Shown here in pieces: positions 17,489 to 25,119 of a stretch of DNA of 64,000 bases; within the stretch, counting starts at the first letter, position 1, and each line of letters begins with the position of its first letter. The position numbers were made by a program, and so were the translations under genes. The stretch covers positions 82,357 through 146,356 of the forward strand of contig CAYZNN010000004.1 in assembly GCA_964479665.1 (NCBI GenBank). Reading direction: 5' to 3'. Below the pieces are notes generated by a model. The model ran no database searches, was not told the origin of the DNA, and saw only the letters and a program-made list of their open reading frames with translations. The DNA comes from UBA2287 sp964479665. GTDB lineage: Bacteria > Bacteroidota > Bacteroidia > Bacteroidales > Tenuifilaceae.

Positions 17489-20400
17489 TTTCTTTCTCTT
17501 CAATTAATAAATTCGACTTTTTAAGGGAAATGAACGCATACATTGCAGGTATAATAAATAGCGTGAGAAGCAGCGAGAAAAGTAATCCACCAACTATGGT
17601 TATTCCCATAGGCACCCTACTGGTGGATGCGGCCCCCATTGCAAGTGCTATGGGTAGTGCACCAAATACTGTTGCTAAACTGGTCATTAATATTGGTCGC
17701 AAGCGTTGCCCTGCTGCTTCTATTACGGCAGGAATTTTATCATAACCCTTAGCTTTTTTCTGATTGGCGAATTCAACTATCAGAATACCATTCTTTGTAA
17801 CGATTCCCACAAGAACAATTATTCCGATCTGGCTAAAAATGTTCATGGTTTGGATAAACAGATACAACGACAGAAGTGCACCTAAAAGTGCCAAGGGAAC
17901 GGTAAACATAATTATTAATGGATCGCGATAACTTTCGAATTGTGCTGCCAATGCCAAATAAACCAGAATAAGTGCAAATATAAAGGCAAAATAAAGGCTA
18001 CCCGAACTCTCTTCGAACTGCTGCGAAATACCAGTAAGCGTTGTTGTAAATGTATCATCGAGTTGCTCCTTGGCAATTTCGCGCATGGCATCAATACCCT
18101 GACCAAGTGTAATGCCGGGTGCCGTAGAGGCACTAAAAGTTGCTGAAACATAACGATTATACCTGTAGCGTTGAGGTGGTGTACTTTCTTCGGTTATTCG
18201 AACCAGATTGCCCAATTCGACCAATTCACCGGTATTACTTCGAATGTAAATCCCAGTAAGGTCGGAAGGGTCGTCGCGGAATTGCCGTTCGGCTTGGCCG
18301 ATTACCTGATACTGCTTGCCATTTCGAATGAAGAAACCGTAGCGTTGGCCCGAGAAATAGAGTTGTAAAGCTTCGGTAATGTCCCAAACAGTTACACCCG
18401 AGGCGCGAGCCTTATTTCTGTCAATCTCTACTCGTATCTCGGGTTTGTTGAATTTCAGGTTCAGGTCGACCACTTGAAATCGCGGATCGGACTGGGCACG
18501 TTCCATGAAACTGGGAATAACCTGCTTCAATTTTTCAAAACTTTGAGCCTGAACAACAAACTGAACAGGCAATCCTCCTCCCCTTCCGGCGCGTATGGTT
18601 TGGTCTTGCGTAACGAATGAGCGGGCAAAGGTTTGGTTGCGTAAAAAGCCTGAAACCTGATCGGCAATTTCTTGCTGTGAACGTTTACGTTCATTGGGTT
18701 CGGTAAGGAGGAGCCTAACAAAACCGCTATTGGTCGATCCCGACCATCCGGGCGAAGTAACAGCCACAATTGCCCTTCGCTCAGCAATGGTATCAACATA
18801 GTTTACTATGTTCGAGATGTAGGCATCCATCATTTCGTATGTTGTTCCTTCTGGGGCAGTAGCCGAAATGCTTAACCGTCCCTTATCTTCGAGTGGCGCC
18901 AACTCCGAGGGTATGGCACTTAGAAAAAATACAATGGCTACTAACGAAACAATGGTTACAGGAATGGCAACCCATCGCCTAACGATAAAGGCTGTTAAGG
19001 TTCGTTCATATGCTGGCGAGAGTTTATCGAAAAAACGGCCAACTGCCTTAGCAATTCGCCCCTCCTTTCGCTTATGCGAGAGGATTCGGGTGCTCATCAT
19101 TGGGGTTAGGGTAAGCGAAACAAATGAGGAAATTACCACAGCCCCAGCCAAAACAATTCCAAACTCCCTAAAAAGCCTACCAGTTATACCCTGCAGAAAT
19201 ACAATAGGCAATATTACTGCCACAAGGGTTATGGTTGTTGAAATAACCGCAAAGAAAATTTCCTTGGTTCCCTCATGCCCTGCCTGAATGGGGTTCATAC
19301 CCTTCTCTATTTTCGAGTAAATATTCTCGAGAACTACAATTGCATCGTCAACAACCAAACCTGTGGCTAAAACAATCCCAAGCAGGGTAAGAATATTAAT
19401 GGAGTAATCCATTATATACATAATAAAAAACGACCCAATTAGCGAAATAGGAATTGCAATCATGGGGATAAGGGTAGTACGCCAACTACGCAGGAAAAAG
19501 AAGATAACTATTACAACAAGTATGAAGGCTAACAGAATGGTTTCTTGCACCTCTGTAATTGCCTTCCGAATTGAAGTGGTTGTGTCAATAGCATACCCAA
19601 CAATAAGGTCTTCGGGAAGTTCTCGCTTCAGCTGGTCGACACGCTTGTATATTTCATCGGCTATTGTAATATAGTTTGAACCAGGCTGAGGGTTTATGGC
19701 AATACCTACCTGTGGTATACCTCCCGTACCTCGCATTAGTGTTCGCTCATTTTCAGGTGCCAATTCGGCCCTTCCCACATCGGAAAGGCGCACCTGAGTT
19801 CCACCAACCTGCTTAATGATAAGGTTATTAAACTCAGCTTCGGTTTCAAGTCGGCTTAGGGTACGTATTGACAGTTCTGTATAGTAACCCTCAATTCTGC
19901 CGGTAGGCAGTTCAATATTCTCTCGGCTCAAAGCGCTTCGAATATCGGAAGGGGTAATGCTATAAGCTGCCATTTTTTTAGGGTCGAACTGCAGCCTCAT
20001 CGAATAGCGCTTTTCTCCCCATATGCGTACCTCGCTAACACCATTAATGGTTTGGAGTACTTCTTTAAAAATGTTATTGCCAATATCCGAAAGATCGAGC
20101 AAATTTCTTTTATCGCTCTGAAGGGTTAAAACCAGTATGGTTTCGGAACTGGCATCGGCCTTAGTAATGATTGGTGGATCGACATCGGGGGGTAAACTGC
20201 GCATGGCTCTAGCTACACGGTCGCGAACATCGTTGGCAGCATTATCCATATCCATTCCCAACTCAAACTCAACCGAAATAGAGCTGCGACCGTCGGAACT
20301 GGTGGATGAAAGCGACTTGATACCTGCGATTCCGTTAATCGAAGACTCGAGGGGCTCAGTTATTTGAGCTTCGATAACGCTAGCGTTGGCGCCAACATAG

Positions 20401-20549
20401 CTGGTACTAACGTTTACAACAGGCGGATCGACACTGGGGTACTCGCGAACACCCAAAAAACTGAAACCTACAACCCCAAATAGTACCAACACAATGGACA
20501 TAACCGAAGCGAGTACCGGCCTATTTATACTTACTGATGAAAGATTCAT
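17478..20549 (-). CDS. RND-family efflux permease (AcrB/MexB-like, HAE1)
   Basis: 1023 aa, the usual length of an inner-membrane RND pump. Twelve membrane helices flank two large periplasmic loops. The proton-relay acidic pair is visible in TM4 (GLVVDDAIVVLENIY) and the family signature GVREYPSVDPP opens the first loop. The pump exports drugs, bile-salt-like or other amphiphiles with the adaptor encoded upstream and the TolC protein downstream. Genes are ordered adaptor, pump, TolC and are tightly spaced. Specificity cannot be predicted. Confidence 0.93.
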   Translation of the reverse strand: MNLSSVSINRPVLASVMSIVLVLFGVVGFSFLGVREYPSVDPPVVNVSTSYVGANASVIEAQITEPLESSINGIAGIKSLSSTSSDGRSSISVEFELGMDMDNAANDVRDRVARAMRSLPPDVDPPIITKADASSETILVLTLQSDKRNLLDLSDIGNNIFKEVLQTINGVSEVRIWGEKRYSMRLQFDPKKMAAYSITPSDIRSALSRENIELPTGRIEGYYTELSIRTLSRLETEAEFNNLIIKQVGGTQVRLSDVGRAELAPENERTLMRGTGGIPQVGIAINPQPGSNYITIADEIYKRVDQLKRELPEDLIVGYAIDTTTSIRKAITEVQETILLAFILVVIVIFFFLRSWRTTLIPMIAIPISLIGSFFIMYIMDYSINILTLLGIVLATGLVVDDAIVVLENIYSKIEKGMNPIQAGHEGTKEIFFAVISTTITLVAVILPIVFLQGITGRLFREFGIVLAGAVVISSFVSLTLTPMMSTRILSHKRKEGRIAKAVGRFFDKLSPAYERTLTAFIVRRWVAIPVTIVSLVAIVFFLSAIPSELAPLEDKGRLSISATAPEGTTYEMMDAYISNIVNYVDTIAERRAIVAVTSPGWSGSTNSGFVRLLLTEPNERKRSQQEIADQVSGFLRNQTFARSFVTQDQTIRAGRGGGLPVQFVVQAQSFEKLKQVIPSFMERAQSDPRFQVVDLNLKFNKPEIRVEIDRNKARASGVTVWDITEALQLYFSGQRYGFFIRNGKQYQVIGQAERQFRDDPSDLTGIYIRSNTGELVELGNLVRITEESTPPQRYRYNRYVSATFSASTAPGITLGQGIDAMREIAKEQLDDTFTTTLTGISQQFEESSGSLYFAFIFALILVYLALAAQFESYRDPLIIMFTVPLALLGALLSLYLFIQTMNIFSQIGIIVLVGIVTKNGILIVEFANQKKAKGYDKIPAVIEAAGQRLRPILMTSLATVFGALPIALAMGAASTSRVPMGITIVGGLLFSLLLTLFIIPAMYAFISLKKSNLLIEEKENEK

Positions 20550-20559
20550 AGCAAAAGAA

Positions 20560-21603
20560 TTATGGTTTGGTCACCTTTACCGAAATGGGCATCCCGTTAC
20601 GCACCTGAATTAGTCCCGAAACAAGTAAAGTGTCGTTGGGTTGTATGCCAGATACCACCTCAACCTCAGTGGCAGTTCTGAGTCCTATTGCAACTGGTTG
20701 GAATACTGCTTTCCCTCCCTTAGCCAACACAACCGATTGACCTCCTAAAACGGGAACAAGTGCATGAGGTGGAATAACTATAGTTTTAGAATGGGTATTG
20801 AATTTGAGGTTAACTCGAGCAAATGAACCTGCCAGCAATTTCCCCGAAGGATTCTGCACCCAAGCCCGCACTTTAAGCGAACGGGTTGCAGGGTCGATTA
20901 GCGGTTCGAATGCGTATACGGTTGCTTCGTTTAATGTTGGATTGTGACCCAATGAAAAACTGGCCTTCATCCCTTTTTCAACCCCCTGTGCATACCGCTC
21001 GGGCACAGAAAATTCTAACTTCAACGGATTGTCCTGCACCAACTTGGCAAGTACCGTATTGGCCCCTACAAAAGTTCCTGGGCTAACGAATCTTAACCCA
21101 ATGGTACCATCGAATGGGGCTCGAACTTCCGATTTTTCAACCTGAGCTTTTGCCTGCTGCATATCTGCCTTAAGGCCATCCGCTCTGTTCAAGGCAACAT
21201 CTAATTCCTGCTGGCTTATAGCATTTATTTCTTTCAAGCGCACTTTTCTTTCCAAGTCCTCTTGCGCAAGTTTAAGGTCAATCTCCAATTTCGAAAGTCG
21301 AGCTCGAATTTCATTATCGTTTACTCTTGCTAGTAGTTGCCCCTTAGTCACCCGTTTTCCCTCTTCAATGTTAAGCTCTACCAACTTACCAGTATTCTCA
21401 GCTTTTAGCTCAACCTCCTCCGAAGGGAACAGTGTTCCGGTAACCGTAATGTTTTGGTCGAGGCTTACCTGATTTACTACAATAGCATCGACAGCAAGTC
21501 CCCTTTGACCCTGACGGGTTGGCGCAGTCTGTTGCCCCCCATTTCCGCCACACGAACTGGCTACAACCAGCACAATTAAAATGAACAAATGATTTAGCTG
21601 CAT
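20560..21603 (-). CDS. RND efflux periplasmic adaptor lipoprotein (MFP family)
   Basis: 347 aa. Signal sequence with lipobox VASSCGG predicts a lipid anchor. Order of domains: beta-barrel/lipoyl half (VELKAENTGKLVELNIEEGKRV), a short alpha-hairpin (about 95-140), the second lipoyl half (VRAPFDGTIGLRFVSPGTFV), and the beta-barrel and membrane-proximal regions. Bridges the RND pump and TolC. It is the first gene of the operon, 10 nt before the pump gene, and is divergent from fhs across about 200 bp; no regulator gene is adjacent. Confidence 0.92.
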   Translation of the reverse strand: MQLNHLFILIVLVVASSCGGNGGQQTAPTRQGQRGLAVDAIVVNQVSLDQNITVTGTLFPSEEVELKAENTGKLVELNIEEGKRVTKGQLLARVNDNEIRARLSKLEIDLKLAQEDLERKVRLKEINAISQQELDVALNRADGLKADMQQAKAQVEKSEVRAPFDGTIGLRFVSPGTFVGANTVLAKLVQDNPLKLEFSVPERYAQGVEKGMKASFSLGHNPTLNEATVYAFEPLIDPATRSLKVRAWVQNPSGKLLAGSFARVNLKFNTHSKTIVIPPHALVPVLGGQSVVLAKGGKAVFQPVAIGLRTATEVEVVSGIQPNDTLLVSGLIQVRNGMPISVKVTKP

Positions 21604-21756
21604 TTTTTATTATTTAAAAAGTTAATACCCAAATGAAGTACTTAATAAGACAAATAACCAGCTTAAAGGTTTACGTATTGGCTAATTTAAACTACAAAGA
21701 ATTATTGTGTAAGGTTAAATAGCAAAAAAACTAGTCCAACTTCAACCCTTTTTACT

Positions 21757-21764
21757 TATTTTTG
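21757..21764 (+). promoter_or_regulatory. Possible -7 element of fhs promoter
   Basis: TATTTTTG matches TAnnTTTG and ends 48 nt before the chosen fhs ATG (21813). The upstream ATG at 21762 would overlap this element, which supports the later start. No clear -33 box is seen. Confidence 0.38.
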
Positions 21765-21812
21765 TTTTCCATTGTAATTTTTCGAAATCACAACCCATTA
21801 AATATTTGCCAT

Positions 21813-23483
21813 ATGAAATCGGATATTGAAATAGCACAAAGTGTTAAAATGAAACCCATAGTTGAAATTGCTGACATGCTGGGCATTTCGCACGATGATT
21901 TGGAACTTTTCGGGAAGTACAAAGCAAAAATTCCCCTTAAGTACATCGACGAGAAAAAAGTTAAACAAGCCAAATTAATTCTGGTAACAGCCATTACCCC
22001 CACACCAGCAGGTGAAGGAAAAACTACAACATCTATTGGTTTAGCACAAGCATTAAACAAAATAGGCAAGAAAACCACCGTGGTACTGCGCGAACCATCG
22101 CTGGGACCGGTTTTTGGAATTAAGGGTGGTGCTGCGGGCGGTGGTTACTCGCAGGTTCTACCAATGGAAGACATTAACCTTCATTTTACTGGCGATTTGG
22201 CTGCTGTTGAAAGGGCACATAACCTATTGGCTGCGCTTATCGATAATAACATCCAATTAAAAGAGGGTAACCTTGGGTTAGACCCCCGAACCATCGAGTG
22301 GAAACGGGTTATTGACATGAACGAAAGGGCCCTTCGCGATATAATTATTGGACTTGGAGGGGCCAAAGAGGGTGTACCCCGCGAGTCGGGATTCAACATC
22401 ACTGCTGCATCTGAAATTATGGCTATCCTTTGCCTCTCGAAAGATTTAATGGATTTAAAGGAACGCCTTGGAAATATTTTCATTGGCTACACTTACGATG
22501 AGAAGCCTATTTATGCTCGCGACCTCAAAGCGCAGGGAGCTATGGCTGCATTATTGAAAGATGCGATAAAGCCAAATCTGGTTCAAACCATCGAGGGGAC
22601 TCCTGCCATTATTCATGGAGGGCCTTTTGCAAACATTGCACAGGGCACCAATACTGCCATTGCAACCAAAATGGGCCTTTCGTTGAGCGATTACGTTGTT
22701 ACCGAAGCAGGGTTTGCCAGCGAATTGGGTGCCGAAAAGTTTTTCGACATCAAATCGCAATTTAGCGATTTAATGACCAACGCAGTGGTTATTGTAGCAA
22801 CCATTCGTGCGCTTAAGTACCATGGCGGTGCCAAGTTATCGAGCCTGCAGAACGAGGACCTCGATGCCCTTCAGAAGGGGTTCGATAACCTCGACAAGCA
22901 CATTGAAAATATGAAACACTTCGGTTTTAAACCTGTTGTTGCAATAAACCGATTCAATACCGACACGCAGGCAGAAATCGATCTGCTATTCAAGCATTGC
23001 CAAACCCAAAACGTTTCTGTTGCCCTAAACGAAGCATGGGCCAAAGGAGGCGAAGGTGCTATAGAGCTAGCACAAAAGGTGGTAGAGGCTGCCAATAGTT
23101 GCTCCGACTGTTTCCGTCCGCTTTACGACCTGTCGTGGTCGTTCGAAAAGAAAATCGAAACCATTTGCACCAAATTGTATGGAGCCGACCATGTTGAGTA
23201 TACTGTAAAAGCTAAGCAACAAATTGAGAAAATTGAGAAGCTGGGGCATGGAAACTTTGCTGTGTGTATTGCTAAAACACAAAAATCGCTCTCAGACGAC
23301 CAATACAAGAAGGGTCGTCCACGCGGTTACACCGTAAAAATTAGGGAGGTTGAACTTTCGTCGGGTGCAGGTTTCATTGTTCCTATTGCCGGAACCATAA
23401 TGCGCATGCCCGGTTTACCTACCAAACCTGCTGCCGAAATGATTGACATTGATGAGAATGGTGTAATTTCCGGGCTATTCTAA
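21813..23483 (+). CDS. fhs: Formate-tetrahydrofolate ligase
   Basis: 556 aa from ATG 21813 (MKSDIEIAQ), the family's normal start; an ATG at 21762 would add 17 unlike residues. The P-loop TPTPAGEGKTTTSIGLAQAL is at about 55-75, followed by REPSLGPVFGIKGGAAGGGYSQV. The enzyme makes 10-formyl-THF from formate, ATP and THF, feeding purine synthesis and, in anaerobes, one-carbon assimilation or formate disposal. It is monocistronic here. Length agrees with family norm (about 555 aa). Confidence 0.95.
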   Translation: MKSDIEIAQSVKMKPIVEIADMLGISHDDLELFGKYKAKIPLKYIDEKKVKQAKLILVTAITPTPAGEGKTTTSIGLAQALNKIGKKTTVVLREPSLGPVFGIKGGAAGGGYSQVLPMEDINLHFTGDLAAVERAHNLLAALIDNNIQLKEGNLGLDPRTIEWKRVIDMNERALRDIIIGLGGAKEGVPRESGFNITAASEIMAILCLSKDLMDLKERLGNIFIGYTYDEKPIYARDLKAQGAMAALLKDAIKPNLVQTIEGTPAIIHGGPFANIAQGTNTAIATKMGLSLSDYVVTEAGFASELGAEKFFDIKSQFSDLMTNAVVIVATIRALKYHGGAKLSSLQNEDLDALQKGFDNLDKHIENMKHFGFKPVVAINRFNTDTQAEIDLLFKHCQTQNVSVALNEAWAKGGEGAIELAQKVVEAANSCSDCFRPLYDLSWSFEKKIETICTKLYGADHVEYTVKAKQQIEKIEKLGHGNFAVCIAKTQKSLSDDQYKKGRPRGYTVKIREVELSSGAGFIVPIAGTIMRMPGLPTKPAAEMIDIDENGVISGLF

Positions 23484-23736
23484 TTTTTTTTAATGCGAAT
23501 TTGAGCATTATTTGGGTTTCTACTTCGTGTTTGAGCTGAATGGATGGGGTTAAGACCAGATTGGGAGTGCTGCTTTCGGTTTTAATCCCATGCAAGAAGT
23601 TTCCTGCTTGCCGGTAATACCAGTTCAACCCATTCAACCCAAATTGGTTACACTACACTTTGCCGATATTTGCATTTTCAATTGTTAAATTTATATAAAT
23701 GTTTACATTAAAAATCCTTGTAAACAACTATTTTAA

Positions 23737-23744
23737 TAATTTTG
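23737..23744 (+). promoter_or_regulatory. Strong -7 element immediately before a start codon
   Basis: TAATTTTG, a full match to TAnnTTTG, ends only 4 nt before the first ATG at 23749. The same TAATTTTGC sequence precedes the tRNA-Ser gene at 48449 by the same distance, so transcription should begin at or next to the ATG. Confidence 0.5.
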
Positions 23745-23748
23745 CGGC

Positions 23749-24048
23749 ATGATGTTTACTCGAAATAATATAGTACATGGTATAGTGCTGCAACTGGGCA
23801 TTTTATTGTACTTCAGCATTAATATTAACCAAGTTTATACTCCTACATTTATTGATTTAACCTCCGATAAAAACTTGCCAGCAAACTGCATATATCCCGA
23901 TTCCGAAATTTACGAAGAAGATCAGAACTGTTACCAAAAAGAATTAATATCGGTAAGTTTTATTGATTTGCCGCAAAGCCATTTTCAAACCTCTTTTCAA
24001 ATAAATTTCCCCTCCTACGGTATTTGGCAACCGCCAAAATTAAGGTAG
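23749..24048 (+). CDS. Small exported or membrane-anchored hypothetical protein
   Basis: 99 aa. An N-terminal hydrophobic segment (about residues 9-25) could be a signal peptide or anchor; the remainder has two cysteines 15 residues apart (ANCIYPDSE and EDQNCYQKE) and is rich in aromatic and polar residues. No family recognised. The transcript may be leaderless, since the -7 box ends 4 nt before the ATG. It is followed 136 nt later by another small membrane protein of the same direction. Existence as a gene rests on frame, promoter and hydrophobic start only. Confidence 0.5.
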   Translation: MMFTRNNIVHGIVLQLGILLYFSININQVYTPTFIDLTSDKNLPANCIYPDSEIYEEDQNCYQKELISVSFIDLPQSHFQTSFQINFPSYGIWQPPKLR

Positions 24049-24184
24049 TATAGTATTTTTTCTAACCTAACCAATTGTATTAGCTATTAATTTCCAAAAC
24101 AAATCTGTAATGGAAGCCTAAGTATGAACATTACTTTAAATTTTTAATTTATGAATTTCGACAAATTTTTTAGATAAAAAAGGC

Positions 24185-24469
24185 ATGCACCCAAAAGGAC
24201 AAATGATGCATGGTTATAGGCGGGGTAATGGCTTTGGCCATAAACCATATTATGGCGATTATGGAAATTTTAATCCAATAGAATTTATTAATAGCATAAA
24301 AAGAAGTAAAAAACTTAATTTTTTTCTAATTGCTGTTGTTGTCGGATTTATTGCAATTCTGTTCCCAACTATTAAAGCTATAATTAATTACATTTCTCAA
24401 AACGGATTTGCAGGAGCCTACGAAATGGTAATCGATTTTTTAAACAAATTATGGAATGGCACAAAATAA
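24185..24469 (+). CDS. Small single-pass membrane protein with His/Gly/Tyr-rich N terminus
   Basis: 94 aa. The first 30 residues are rich in His, Gly, Tyr and Met (MHPKGQMMHGYRRGNGFGHK...), then a single strong membrane helix at about 44-66 (FFLIAVVVGFIAILFPTI) and a short amphipathic tail. No family recognised. Metal interaction through the His/Met-rich tail is possible but not shown. It overlaps the next gene by 14 nt, so the two are probably translationally coupled. Confidence 0.55.
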   Translation: MHPKGQMMHGYRRGNGFGHKPYYGDYGNFNPIEFINSIKRSKKLNFFLIAVVVGFIAILFPTIKAIINYISQNGFAGAYEMVIDFLNKLWNGTK

Positions 24470-25085
24470 TGTAGCAATAGCAATTCAGCTTTCTATCAAA
24501 AAAATTAAACTGCTCAATCGTTACTATGCAATAACGAAATTTTACACTTTTTTAAAAAATACTGCCATTAAAGGAGCTGTTTTAGTTCTTATTTTTATTG
24601 CATTGTTGGTAGGGTTCGAAATTTTTTTATTCGACTTTAACGCCATTCTAAATAATCTGGTTGCTACATATTCTGCTCAAGTAATCTTTTTGTTTTTCCT
24701 GATGTCGGAAACGGCGTTAGGTATAGTTCCTCCTGAACTATTTATTGCCTGGGCATCTAAATCTGCAACACCGTGGCTGTTCCTTCTTATTTTATCAACC
24801 ATTTCTTACTTAGGCGGAATAATTGCTTACTACATTGGCAATCGCTTGTTTTTAATCCCTTCCATAAAAAATCATATAGAAAACAAAATAGCCAAACACA
24901 TTGCAAATTTACGCAAGTGGGGAGGGCTATTCGTATTTATCGGGGCTATGCTGCCTATACCACATTCAATTGTTAGCTTAGCGTGTGGTCTTATAAAATA
25001 CAATTTTAAGCATTACCTTTTATGGGCATTATTTCGATATGTGCGATTTGTGATTTACGCATTTGTAATTTTTAAAGTATTTTAG
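24456..25085 (+). CDS. VTT/DedA-like (SNARE-associated) membrane protein
   Basis: 209 aa, about five membrane helices. The region SETALGIVPPELFIAWASK, then LGGIIAYYIGNRLF and the arginine/proline-containing FIGAMLPIPHSIVSLACGLI resemble the VTT (YqaA/DedA) fold, whose members are linked to lipid scrambling and envelope stress tolerance. The start ATG lies inside the preceding small gene; a later start would shorten the tail only. Next gene, a P-type ATPase, follows 34 nt later. Confidence 0.65.
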   Translation: MAQNNVAIAIQLSIKKIKLLNRYYAITKFYTFLKNTAIKGAVLVLIFIALLVGFEIFLFDFNAILNNLVATYSAQVIFLFFLMSETALGIVPPELFIAWASKSATPWLFLLILSTISYLGGIIAYYIGNRLFLIPSIKNHIENKIAKHIANLRKWGGLFVFIGAMLPIPHSIVSLACGLIKYNFKHYLLWALFRYVRFVIYAFVIFKVF

Positions 25086-25119
25086 TGTTTAATTTCTCAA
25101 CGCATTAATAGGTTTGTTC

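Noticed and set aside
18868..19287. 139-codon antisense open frame in the RND gene
   Set aside because: Shadow of a conserved pump sequence; composition reflects the complementary codons.
23484..23748. Possible structured RNA or remote inverted pairing after fhs (TGAATGG...CCATTCA)
   Set aside because: Pairing is interrupted and no RNA family pattern was recognised; only 265 bp and no promoter of its own.
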